NCBI GenBank assembly: GCA_007120565.1 | Contig: SKNK01000435.1 | Span: forward strand, 1-11,015 | Length of the DNA: 11,015 nucleotides | Source of the DNA: Nitriliruptoraceae bacterium | GTDB lineage: Bacteria > Actinomycetota > Nitriliruptoria > Nitriliruptorales > Nitriliruptoraceae | Direction: 5' to 3' | Shown here: piece by piece, positions 1 to 6,635 of the stretch | Layout: each line of letters begins with the position of its first letter | How positions within the stretch are numbered: position 1 is the stretch's first letter | The notes under the pieces: model-generated | The model's database searches: none | What the model saw: only the letters and a program-made list of their open reading frames with translations | Told to the model about the DNA's origin: nothing | Position numbers and translations under genes: made by a program

Positions 1-902
1 AGATCCGAGAGCACCGGATCGACGGCCTGCTCATGATCGGTGGCTTCTCCGGCTACGCCAGCGCACACCACCTGCTCGAGGCCAAGGGGGAGTTCCCGGA
101 GCTCGCCCTCCCGATCGTGTGCCTCCCGGCGTCGATCAACAACGACCTGCCGGGCTCGGAGCTCAGCATCGGGTCAGACTCGGCGCTGAACAGCATCGTG
201 ACCGACGTCGACAAGATCAAACAGTCCGCCGTCGCATCGCACCGCTGCTTCGTCGTGGAGACGATGGGGCGGGAGTGCGGCTACCTCGCCTTGATGAGCG
301 GGCTGGCCAGCGGCGCCGAGCGGGTCTACCTCCCCGAGGAAGGGGTCCACCTCGACGATCTGCGCGACGACGTCCGGGTGCTGCGCGAGGACTTCGAGTC
401 CGGCAAGCGTCTCGGGCTGATCCTGCGCAGCGAGGGGGCGGACCGGGTCTACACCACCAACTTCGTCGCCGCCCTGCTCGAGAAGGAGGGCGCCGGCGCC
501 TTCGACGTACGGCAAGCGGTCCTCGGGCACGTGCAACAGGGTGGAGCGCCGAGCCCCTTCGACCGCATCCAGGCGACCCGCCTCGCCCGGCGGTGCGTCG
601 AGTACCTCGTGGAACACGCAGAGCTGCGCTCGAGCGTGATGGTCGGGCTGCAGGGTGGCCGGGTGCGGTTCACCGAACTCGCCACCTTCCCGGAACTGGT
701 CATGCCCGACGTGCAACGCCCCAAGGAGCAGCGTTGGATGTCGTTGCGTCCGCTCGCGAGGGTCATGGCGAAGCCGACCGAGTCCCCGGCCGACGCGGCG
801 CTCCGCGCCACCCCCGAGAGCCCGTCATCGGCGGAGGTCGCGACCACCTCGGCGACCTATGGCACCCCACCGGACCCGGCGACGACCCCCAAGCCGGAGT
901 AG
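1..902 (+). CDS. 6-phosphofructokinase, eukaryotic-type C-terminal half (5' end outside window)
   Basis: Partial gene of the ATP-PFK family (fructose 6-phosphate to fructose 1,6-bisphosphate, cytosolic glycolysis). The reading frame is open from base 3, so the first ATG at 33 is internal. Visible landmarks are IGGFSGY (33-53), PASINNDLPGSE (126-161), SHRCFVVETMGRECGY (around 237-284), GHVQQGGAPSPFDR (525-566) and RPKEQRWMSLRPLARVMAK near 717-773. From memory, the QQGG loop and the PKEQ..LRP block match the C-terminal half of animal tandem PFKs better than E. coli PfkA. The position equivalent to catalytic Asp127 of E. coli PfkA is Asn (138-140), and Arg243 of QRGG is Gln. Asp129, Arg162 and the MGR Arg171 are kept. 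I infer that this is the regulatory half of a double-length enzyme, but the N-terminal half is not visible. The last 45 or so residues are Pro/Ala/Thr-rich and look disordered. The family is certain; the tandem architecture is inferred. Confidence 0.88.
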   Translation, partial: IREHRIDGLLMIGGFSGYASAHHLLEAKGEFPELALPIVCLPASINNDLPGSELSIGSDSALNSIVTDVDKIKQSAVASHRCFVVETMGRECGYLALMSGLASGAERVYLPEEGVHLDDLRDDVRVLREDFESGKRLGLILRSEGADRVYTTNFVAALLEKEGAGAFDVRQAVLGHVQQGGAPSPFDRIQATRLARRCVEYLVEHAELRSSVMVGLQGGRVRFTELATFPELVMPDVQRPKEQRWMSLRPLARVMAKPTESPADAALRATPESPSSAEVATTSATYGTPPDPATTPKPE

Positions 903-905
903 CCC

Positions 906-926
906 GAGGGCAGCCTGGCTGCCCTC
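906..926. terminator. Perfect 9-bp hairpin between convergent genes
   Basis: GAGGGCAGC (906-914), loop CTG, GCTGCCCTC (918-926): a perfect GC-rich stem that starts 3 bases after the PFK stop codon. There is no T-tract. It lies between the PFK gene on the plus strand and the NicO gene ending at 981 on the minus strand, so it could stop transcription from both sides. The structure is seen directly; its function is inferred from position. Confidence 0.7.
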
Positions 927-980
927 CGAACGCGTCAGACGATCCGGCCCGGTCGGGACACCGGTCGATGAGCGGCCGGC

Positions 981-1793
981 TCAGATGGCCCGGATCGCGA
1001 GCACCGCGAGCCAGAGCCCACCGAGGATCACACCGACGGAGGCCACCAACGGCAACAGGCCAACGGCACGTCCCGCACGGGTCGTGCTTCGGGCAGCCAA
1101 CCGATCCCGGCCCCACAGTACGGCCAACCCGACGGCCGTGAGGGTCAGCGCGAGCCCAAGACCGAACGCGCCGACCAGCACGAGACCGTAGGTGGTCCGG
1201 CCGATGGCGATCGCGGTGGCAAGGACGAGGAACGCCGCCGGACTGGGCAGCAGTCCGCCCGAGGTCGCGATCGCCGCGATCCCCGCCCGCGACATCGGCG
1301 CGACCCCCTCGGGCGGCGCGTGATGGTGGTGCTGCTCGTGAGCCAGGTCAGGCACAGATCCGTGCTCCGGGCCGGCCAGCGACGTCGAGGTAGCACGTCG
1401 TCGACGCAGCGCGCGTCGCAGCAGCCACACTCCGACCACGGTCACCGCCACCGCGGAGACCAGCCGCAGTACGCCTTCCAGACGCTCCCCGGCGGGCATC
1501 TGCTGGGTGGCCGCGAACAGCATGCCGACCACCAGTACCGAGCCGGTGTGCATGATGGCGACCAACCCACCCAGGGCCACGGCGTCACCCGGACGTCCGC
1601 GGCTTCCGGCGAGGTAGGCACCAACCAGGGTCTTACCGTGCCCGGGCCCGATCGCATGCAGCGCGCCGGCACCGAGCGCGAGCACCAGGCCCAACCACCA
1701 GGCGGTGCCGTCGAGCAACCCGAGCATGAACGCCTCGAGCTGGTCATCGTCGAGGTACCACCAGCTCGCCATGACCGCACCAACCCCGGTCAC
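981..1793 (-). CDS. NicO/RcnA-type nickel/cobalt transporter
   Basis: A 270-residue polytopic membrane protein of the NicO family (includes RcnA-like Ni/Co efflux proteins). The diagnostic motif LHAIGPGHGKT lies at residues 45-55, followed by a second His motif, MHTG (81-84), and SGGLLPSPAAF (178-188). A cytoplasmic-type loop at about 126-168 holds an Arg-rich stretch and a His cluster (H152, H155-H158), a usual metal-binding feature of this family. About six hydrophobic segments are visible. The GTG start at 1793 overlaps the stop of the upstream exported-protein gene (GTGA) and has a purine-rich GGTGAGG about 5 bases upstream. An ATG at 1772 (residue 8) is the alternative start. Translational coupling suggests the two proteins act together in nickel/cobalt handling. 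Import or export cannot be told from the sequence. Confidence 0.88.
   Translation of the reverse strand: MTGVGAVMASWWYLDDDQLEAFMLGLLDGTAWWLGLVLALGAGALHAIGPGHGKTLVGAYLAGSRGRPGDAVALGGLVAIMHTGSVLVVGMLFAATQQMPAGERLEGVLRLVSAVAVTVVGVWLLRRALRRRRATSTSLAGPEHGSVPDLAHEQHHHHAPPEGVAPMSRAGIAAIATSGGLLPSPAAFLVLATAIAIGRTTYGLVLVGAFGLGLALTLTAVGLAVLWGRDRLAARSTTRAGRAVGLLPLVASVGVILGGLWLAVLAIRAI
1380..1397 (+). repeat. 18-bp dispersed motif, copy 1
   Basis: CGACGTCGAGGTAGCACG, inside the NicO loop, where the minus strand encodes RATSTS after an Arg-rich run. An exact second copy lies at 1805-1822. With three flanking bases (1377-1379) the match to the third copy is 20 of 21. Confidence 0.7.
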
Positions 1794-2686
1794 ACGCGCC
1801 TCACCGACGTCGAGGTAGCACGCCGCCGGCGCCGCACGCCGCCCGCCTGTCTATGGACGCCTGCGGGTCCCGGGGTCGGACCACGGCGACGCACCTGCCG
1901 GAGCCGGCGGGCGAACAACCACCATGCCACCAGGGCCGCAACCAGCAGCACCGCCGCGACCACCAGGGACAGCGGGATCGTGCCCGAGCCGGTTGCCGCC
2001 GCGGTCGCGTCCCAGCGATGCTCGGGCTGTGCCGCCGTGAACAGCACGGCCCAGACGGTCCCGTCGACCCCGAAGGTGTCGTAGCGCGGATCCTGGTCAT
2101 GGAGGACGGTCACACGAACGTCGACCTCGGCGATCCGATCGGGGCACGCGAAGTGCACCTCGGCACCATCCTCGAGGAAGTCCGCAGCGACCTCCGCCTC
2201 ACCCGGACACCGTGTGCCGTCCTGGTGGACCTGGACGTGTTCGAGGAAGTAGGCCTCGAGTTCGGCCGAGGTTGACAGCTCACGCACCTCTTCGTCGGTC
2301 GGCAGCGCCTCGTCCGGACCGGTGAGGAACGCCTCCATCGTGCCCGGCGGGAAGATGTCGACCGCTTCCCCGATGTAGGCGGCGTCATCAGGGGGCGCCG
2401 ACCACTCGACCGTGACGACGTTGCCGTCGGCACTTAGCCGCGCGTGGGGCGGGCTCATCCCGCCGCCCGGATGGCCGACGGCCGGCGACAACGGTAGGAC
2501 CAGCGTCACGAGCAACGTCGAGGTCAACGCCAGGAGCAACAGAGAGGGCGACGCCCGCCGCCGGGTCCAGCCCAACGCCAGCGCCAGCGCCCGGTGCCAG
2601 CCCAGTGGCGCCAGCGCCCGATGCCAGCCCAGCGGCGGCGCCGTCGGCCGTCGGCGGTGCCACGGCAGACTCCTCGCCGGGGGCAT
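1790..2686 (-). CDS. Exported, C-terminally membrane-anchored protein paired with NicO transporter
   Basis: A 298-residue protein with no family I can name. It has a long basic N-terminus with repeats (GWHRALAPL...GWHRALALAL, residues 20-40), then a hydrophobic signal segment (about 48-69) and a probable cleavage near AVG-HPGGG. The mature domain of about 165 residues is acidic and contains two cysteines (C160, C181) that could form a disulfide. A transmembrane helix at 237-259 and a short Arg-rich tail follow, giving an exported domain and a cytoplasmic tail. The reading frame stays open upstream to 2869, but that part lies inside the acyl-CoA synthetase gene. The ATG at 2686, or the adjacent GTG at 2689, is preferred; an AGGAG lies 11-14 bases upstream. 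NicO genes in other bacteria often follow an exported protein whose mature part starts with His-Pro, and the HPGGG here fits that layout. A role in presenting or sensing metal is inferred. Confidence 0.7.
   Translation of the reverse strand: MPPARSLPWHRRRPTAPPLGWHRALAPLGWHRALALALGWTRRRASPSLLLLALTSTLLVTLVLPLSPAVGHPGGGMSPPHARLSADGNVVTVEWSAPPDDAAYIGEAVDIFPPGTMEAFLTGPDEALPTDEEVRELSTSAELEAYFLEHVQVHQDGTRCPGEAEVAADFLEDGAEVHFACPDRIAEVDVRVTVLHDQDPRYDTFGVDGTVWAVLFTAAQPEHRWDATAAATGSGTIPLSLVVAAVLLVAALVAWWLFARRLRQVRRRGPTPGPAGVHRQAGGVRRRRRATSTSVRRV
1805..1822 (+). repeat. 18-bp dispersed motif, copy 2
   Basis: An exact copy of the 1380-1397 motif, 425 bases away. It also encodes RATSTS after an Arg run, here at the extreme C-terminus of the exported protein, eight residues before the stop at most. 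Confidence 0.7.
2559..2639. repeat. 27-bp tandem repeat in signal-peptide region
   Basis: Two 27-base units, 2586-2612 and 2613-2639, differ at a few positions, and a third, more degenerate copy occupies about 2559-2585. The unit length is a multiple of three, so the repeat stays in frame and yields the GWHRALAPL / GWHRALALA / GW pattern ahead of the signal-peptide core of the exported protein. Confidence 0.75.
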
Positions 2687-2760
2687 CACCCAGCGTCGAT
2701 CTCCTGCGGGCACCTCCTGCACAGCTCGACCGGGGTGGGGGCGACGAGCCGCGCCGCCGG

Positions 2761-4767
2761 TCACGGTTCCCGGGCGTAGAGTGCGTCGATCGCCCCCGAG
2801 TACTTGCTGTGGATGACGTTGCGCTTCAGCTTCAACGACGGCGTCAGCTCCTCGGACTCGGCGGTCCACTCAGAGGGCACGATACGCCACTTCTTGACCT
2901 GCTCGACACGGGCGAGGTGCTCGTTGCCTTCGTCGACGGCACGTTGCACCTCGGCGATCACCGCAGGATGCTCCGCTGCGTCCGCGACCGAGGTGAAGGG
3001 GACGTCGCGGGCCGCGCACCAGCCCGGCAGCACCTCGGCATCCAGCACGATCAGCGCGCCGATGAACGGCCGATCGTCCCCAACGGCGCACAGCTGCGCG
3101 ACGATCGGGGAGCGCTGCTTGATCGCTTCCTCGATGTTGTTGGGCGACAGGTTCTTGCCGCCCGCCGTGATGATCAGTTCCTTCTTGCGGCCGACGATCC
3201 GCACGAAACCGTCGTCGTCCATGACGCCGAGGTCGCCGGTGTGTAGCCAGCCATCCTCGTCGATGGCCTCGGCGGTGGCCTCGTCACGCTTCCAGTAGCC
3301 GGGCGTGACGATGGGGCCGCGGGCGAGGATCTCGCCATCGGCGGCGATGTGGACCTCGATGCCGGGCAGCGCCGGACCGACGGTGCCAAGACGAACCAGG
3401 CCAGCACGGTTGGCCGTGATCACCGCGGTGGACTCGGTCATGCCGTAGACCTCGAGGATCTCGATGCCGAGCGCTTTGTAGAAGGCGAGGAGATCCGAGC
3501 TGATGGCCGCGGCGCCAGAGATGGCGTACCGCAGCTGGTCGAGCCCGAGACCATCACGGATCTTGGAGAACACGAGCTTGTCCCAGAGGGGGAGCTGCAT
3601 CCGCAAGCGGCGAGGTGGCTTCTCGCCGGCCATCTCCGCCTTGACGGCCGCCATACCGGCATCGATCGCCTTGTGAGCGAGCTTGGCCTTGCGCGGATCG
3701 GCATCGATCTTGGCGAGCAGCGCCGCCTGGACCTTCTCCCACACCCGGGGGACAGCCATGAAGATGTGAGGACGGGCTTCCTGGAGGGTCTCGAGCACCT
3801 GGGAGACATCCGGTACGAAGTACACCGTCCCGCCGGTGCCGATGCCGAGGTAGTGCGTGGTCATCCGCTCGGCGACGTGGGCCAGGGGCAGGTAGGAGAT
3901 CCCACGCTGTCCGGCTTTGACGTCGAGCAGCTGCTTGACCACCTCGAGCTGGTAGAGCAGGTTGCGGTGGGTGATCACCACGCCCTTGGGTGGACCGGTG
4001 GTCCCCGACGTGTAGATCAACGTCACGGCGTCGTCCGGACTGACCGCGCGCCAGCTGTTCTCCAACTCCCCCTGACTGCCAGCGAGCGCGCCTTCCCCCA
4101 CGGCGAAGAGTTCGTCCGCCGTCATCACGCGGGGATCTGAGGTGTCGACGCCGTCCGACTCGATCACGACCAACCGTTGCAGCGCCGGCAGGTCGTCGGC
4201 GATGGACAGCCAGCGCTCGAGCAGATCGCCGTCTTCGACGATCGCCACCTTGGCATCGCAGTTCCCGGCGATGTAGGCGATCTGATCCGCCGTCAGGGTG
4301 TTGTAGATCGAGACGGGGGTGGCTCCCGCCAGCAACGCGCCGATGTCGGAGATGACGTGCTCCGGACGGTTCGTCATCATCAGTGCGACGTGATCGCCGT
4401 AGGCGACCCCTTCGCGTCGCAGGGCCATGGCCACGATGCTCGCGAGGTGGCGGTACTCCGACCAGGTGTGGGTCGTGAACCCGTCACCCTCCTTGACCAC
4501 CAGTGCTGGACGTCCGCCGTTGGCGTCGCAGGTGGCCATGAACACATCGATCAGGGTCCGGCCCTCGGTCCGGGCGACGATGTCCTCACGCTCCTGCAGC
4601 GTCCGCAGGGCGCGCTCGGCTCCGGGCGCTTCCGCGCCGGATACGTCCGCGCCCGTCGTGTCCGCGCCAACCGTGTCCACGCCGAGCGTGTCCGCAGTGC
4701 CTGCTCGTGCACCCGGAGACTGATCTGCCCCCGGCTCGGGCCGCTCCTCTGCCTGCTGCTTGGTCAC
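2761..4767 (-). CDS. fadD: Long-chain fatty acid--CoA ligase (AMP-forming)
   Basis: A 668-residue member of the ANL adenylating superfamily, closest to long-chain acyl-CoA synthetases (FadD15-like). It should activate a fatty acid with ATP to acyl-AMP and then acyl-CoA, in the cytosol or at the membrane face. Motifs in order: P-loop YTSGTTGPPKG (252-262), YGMTES (441-446), HTGD (509-512), GRKKE (526-530), hinge and C-domain GGKNLSPNNIEE (536-547), and a C-terminal LKLKR (645-649) carrying the likely catalytic Lys. The length fits the family. The first 50 or so residues are an extra Ala/Asp/Gly/Thr-rich repeat. The GTG start at 4767 has a good GGAGG seven bases upstream (4775-4779). The metal-handling pair follows on the same strand after 74 bases and could be co-transcribed. 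Chain-length specificity cannot be read from the sequence. Confidence 0.93.
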   Translation of the reverse strand: MTKQQAEERPEPGADQSPGARAGTADTLGVDTVGADTTGADVSGAEAPGAERALRTLQEREDIVARTEGRTLIDVFMATCDANGGRPALVVKEGDGFTTHTWSEYRHLASIVAMALRREGVAYGDHVALMMTNRPEHVISDIGALLAGATPVSIYNTLTADQIAYIAGNCDAKVAIVEDGDLLERWLSIADDLPALQRLVVIESDGVDTSDPRVMTADELFAVGEGALAGSQGELENSWRAVSPDDAVTLIYTSGTTGPPKGVVITHRNLLYQLEVVKQLLDVKAGQRGISYLPLAHVAERMTTHYLGIGTGGTVYFVPDVSQVLETLQEARPHIFMAVPRVWEKVQAALLAKIDADPRKAKLAHKAIDAGMAAVKAEMAGEKPPRRLRMQLPLWDKLVFSKIRDGLGLDQLRYAISGAAAISSDLLAFYKALGIEILEVYGMTESTAVITANRAGLVRLGTVGPALPGIEVHIAADGEILARGPIVTPGYWKRDEATAEAIDEDGWLHTGDLGVMDDDGFVRIVGRKKELIITAGGKNLSPNNIEEAIKQRSPIVAQLCAVGDDRPFIGALIVLDAEVLPGWCAARDVPFTSVADAAEHPAVIAEVQRAVDEGNEHLARVEQVKKWRIVPSEWTAESEELTPSLKLKRNVIHSKYSGAIDALYAREP
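4625..4699. repeat. Five 15-bp in-frame tandem repeats in the N-terminus of the acyl-CoA ligase
   Basis: Units begin at 4625, 4640, 4655, 4670 and 4685, and share the core CGTGTCCGCGCC with substitutions. Translated on the minus strand they give a five-residue period (VDTVG, ADTTG, ADVSG, AEAPG). Unit changes would keep the frame, so copy number can vary without breaking the enzyme. Confidence 0.8.
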
Positions 4768-4791
4768 CGTTCTCCCTCCGATCCCGACGTG

Positions 4792-4820
4792 AGTTCAGCG
4801 GGCCGATGGGCCGAGGTCAA
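4792..4820 (-). promoter_or_regulatory. Candidate sigma70-type promoter of the acyl-CoA ligase gene
   Basis: On the minus strand, TTGACC (4820-4815) is followed after 17 bases by TGAACT (4797-4792). The -35 box matches TTGACA at five of six positions and the -10 is weaker (three of six). The GTG start lies 24 bases further on, leaving room for the ribosome-binding site. Spacing and position fit; it is a motif match only. Confidence 0.35.
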
Positions 4821-4857
4821 GCACGGGGTCGCTCTGCTGTCGCCCGAGCACGGGGTG

Positions 4858-5232
4858 ATGCGCCTACTGCCACCCCTCGACCGGTCCAACCCCAACGTGG
4901 TCGACAGCACGCACCACCGGTTCGAGGTCGACCATCGGGTCCCGAGCCACCCTCCCCGCACCGCCTCCGCGCACGGCGGCCGTCGGCACGGGATCCTCGG
5001 GAAGTTCATCGGGCCCAGCGACGTTGTTACCAGAGCAGCGCTCGACCCAAGCACGCGGCTCGTCTACCCCTCGACACGTACCCACCCCGGCTGGTGTTCC
5101 CACCGCTCGTACACCCCAGATCCGGCACCCCAGATCGGGCTCTCCGCCGGTCGTATCCGCCGGGCTCAGCATGCTGCGGCCCCGACCGTCACGCAGCCCC
5201 GACTATCTCGCGACCCCGTGGAGGATCTGTGA
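4858..5232 (+). CDS. Possible small protein of unknown function
   Basis: An open frame of 124 residues from ATG 4858, or 147 from GTG 4789, that I do not recognise. In favour: third codon positions are strongly G/C up to about 5020, while another plus-strand frame shows many A/T-ending codons, and the stop codon overlaps the GTG of the next gene (GTGA at 5229-5232), as in coupled genes. Against: the second half is rich in Pro, Arg, Ser and Thr and looks like translated non-coding DNA, there is no good ribosome-binding site, and the minus-strand frame ending at 4764 shares the same third positions. If not coding, 4768-5228 is a long spacer that may hold promoter sites for both neighbours. Confidence 0.28.
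   Translation: MRLLPPLDRSNPNVVDSTHHRFEVDHRVPSHPPRTASAHGGRRHGILGKFIGPSDVVTRAALDPSTRLVYPSTRTHPGWCSHRSYTPDPAPQIGLSAGRIRRAQHAAAPTVTQPRLSRDPVEDL
5112..5136. repeat. 11-bp direct repeat with 14-bp period
   Basis: CACCCCAGATC occurs at 5112-5122 and again at 5126-5136, about 95-115 bases upstream of the small gene at 5229. Spacing of 14 bases centre to centre does not match a helical turn well, so an operator is possible but unproven. Confidence 0.4.
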
Positions 5233-5486
5233 CACGCATCCGGCTGACCATCGACGACGATGCCCGACGCACACGTCGCGTGGTCGAGTCGGTCCTCAAC
5301 ATCGTGCCATCGGCCGAGGTCCGCGACGCTCGCAGGGATGCGGACGCGGAGGCCTTCCTCGACCGACTGGTCTGCTGCGGATCGATCACCCCGGTCCTCG
5401 AGGTAGGCGGCCTCCTACTCACCGCACCGAACCCTGCGGAAGCGGTCCTCACGATCCGACGGGCAGCCCCCGAGCTCGTCGCCTGA
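5229..5486 (+). CDS. Small hypothetical protein, 85 residues
   Basis: I do not recognise this protein. It starts with GTG at 5229, four bases after a GGAGG (5220-5224), and ends with TGA at 5484-5486. G/C-ending codons dominate. The sequence opens with TRIRLTIDDDARR and continues with an amphipathic, charged middle (VRDARRDADAEAFLDRL), a VCCGSITP segment with two adjacent cysteines (residues 49-50) and a hydrophobic LEVGGLLLTAP segment. There is no signal peptide or clear transmembrane helix, so it is likely a small cytosolic alpha/beta protein. It is convergent with ctaB, with 51 bases between them. The start is fairly secure because the ligase gene is divergent and no other start has a ribosome-binding site. 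Confidence 0.6.
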   Translation: MTRIRLTIDDDARRTRRVVESVLNIVPSAEVRDARRDADAEAFLDRLVCCGSITPVLEVGGLLLTAPNPAEAVLTIRRAAPELVA

Positions 5487-5507
5487 CCAGATGTCGCCTG
5501 ACCAGAT
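5478..5507. repeat. Perfect 15-bp tandem duplication spanning the stop codon
   Basis: GTCGCCTGACCAGAT occurs at 5478-5492 and directly again at 5493-5507. Each copy holds the TGA stop in the same frame, so the small gene has two in-frame stops 15 bases apart. The identity of the two copies points to a recent duplication. Confidence 0.9.
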
Positions 5508-5537
5508 GCGGACGTGCACCAGGCTCTTCGTGCTCGA

Positions 5538-6635
5538 TCACCCAGCCAGTAGCGGAGTGGCGACCGCAGCATCGACGGCCGCGATGATGAAGATCAGGGC
5601 GAGGTAGACCGTCGAGTAGTGGAACAGTCGCATGGCGTCCGAGATGGTCTGGCTCCGACGCAGCCGGTGGGCGAGCATCAGCCAGGTGATGGTCAGACCA
5701 GCGGCCGGGACCGCGAACAGCCACCCAACGCCCCCACCGGCGATGTACAGCAGCACCACCGAGAACAGCAGGTAGCTGTAGAGCAGGATCTGGCGCGTCG
5801 TCTCAGCGATCCCGTGGGTCACCGGGAGCATCGGCAGGCCCCCAGCGGCGTAGTCGTCCCGGTACTTCATCGCGAGGGCCCAGAAGTGCGGCGGCGTCCA
5901 CCAGAACACGATCGCGAACAGCAGCCAAGGACGCACATCCGCGAGCGATCCGCCGGTCACCGCCGCCCACCCGGTGAGGACCGGGACGCACCCCGCAGCC
6001 CCGCCGATCACCACCGCCTGGCTGGTTCGTCGCTTCATGCCGAGGGTGTACACGAAGACGTAGAACAGGATCGCCGAGGTGGCGAGCAACGCGGCCACGA
6101 GGTTCACGAACAGCGCGAGCCAGGCGAACCCGGCCACCCCCAGGACCAGGCCGAGCACCAGGGTCCCCCGTGGGCCGACCGTGTCGCTTGCCGTCGGTCG
6201 GGCGGAGGTTCGTGCCATCCGGCGGTCGACGTCGCGGTCAACGAGGTTGTTGAGGGCGTTGGCGCTCCCGGCAGACAGCGTGCCACCGACCAGCGTGGCG
6301 ATGACGAGCCACGTCCCGGGCCACCCCCGCGCGGCGACGACCATCGCCGGCAGGGTCGTCACCAGGAGCAGCTCGATGATGCGAGGCTTGGTGACCAGCA
6401 CGTACCGCCGCACAGAGGCGAGCATGCCGCCTCCGGACTCGTACCGACCGCGCGCGTGCATCGGGCCGACCGAGCGACCACCAGCAGGCCCCTCGGGTGA
6501 CGCATCAGCCGGCGCTTCGGAAGGCGCGCCAGCAGGCGGTGTTGGCTCGTCGGACGTGCGCGCCGACGTGGCGTCGGTCATCGATGCCGAGGGGGCCGCC
6601 GCGTCGGTCGCGCTCCGGTCGTGGTCAGCGCTCAT
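5538..6635 (-). CDS. ctaB: Protoheme IX farnesyltransferase (heme O synthase)
   Basis: A 365-residue integral membrane prenyltransferase of the UbiA superfamily. It attaches a farnesyl group to the heme B vinyl, making heme O, the first step to heme A for cytochrome oxidase. Motifs: TKPRIIELLLVT (82-93), the first Asp-rich motif NNLVDRDVDRRM (129-140) followed by ARTSARP, YTLGMKRRTSQAVVIGG (196-212), and the second polar motif WTPPHFWALAMKYRDDY (246-262) followed by GGLPMLPV. Several hydrophobic helices are visible. The first 70 or so residues are an Ala/Pro/Ser/Glu-rich extension, longer than usual for this enzyme of about 300 residues. The start at 6635 is supported by an ATGA overlap with the upstream membrane protein gene; a shorter start at Met71 cannot be excluded. 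It pairs functionally with ctaA nearby. Confidence 0.95.
   Translation of the reverse strand: MSADHDRSATDAAAPSASMTDATSARTSDEPTPPAGAPSEAPADASPEGPAGGRSVGPMHARGRYESGGGMLASVRRYVLVTKPRIIELLLVTTLPAMVVAARGWPGTWLVIATLVGGTLSAGSANALNNLVDRDVDRRMARTSARPTASDTVGPRGTLVLGLVLGVAGFAWLALFVNLVAALLATSAILFYVFVYTLGMKRRTSQAVVIGGAAGCVPVLTGWAAVTGGSLADVRPWLLFAIVFWWTPPHFWALAMKYRDDYAAGGLPMLPVTHGIAETTRQILLYSYLLFSVVLLYIAGGGVGWLFAVPAAGLTITWLMLAHRLRRSQTISDAMRLFHYSTVYLALIFIIAAVDAAVATPLLAG

Noticed and set aside
119..1141. Long plus-strand frame of 340 codons overlapping the PFK gene
   Set aside because: Its Arg/Pro/Gly-rich composition is typical of an off-frame reading of GC-rich coding DNA, and it crosses the hairpin and the NicO gene end.
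2687..2869. N-terminal extension of the exported protein to 2869
   Set aside because: It would overlap the 3' end of the ligase gene by over 100 bases and puts 61 non-signal-like residues before the signal peptide.
3349..4140. 263-codon plus-strand frame opposite the acyl-CoA ligase
   Set aside because: Antisense shadow of a gene with clear catalytic motifs; its His/Gly/Asp-rich product resembles no family.
4764..5054. Minus-strand 96-codon frame ending in a GTGA overlap with the acyl-CoA ligase start
   Set aside because: The product is Ser/Arg/Cys/Thr-rich without any motif, the candidate promoter of the ligase lies within it, and the overlap alone is easily a coincidence.
4768..5228. tRNA, riboswitch or CRISPR repeats in the large spacer
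   Set aside because: No cloverleaf, no conserved riboswitch core and no regularly spaced repeats of CRISPR length were seen; only an 11-bp direct repeat.
5619..6500. 293-codon plus-strand frame opposite ctaB
   Set aside because: Antisense shadow rich in Arg, Gln, His and Glu; ctaB on the other strand has full family motifs.
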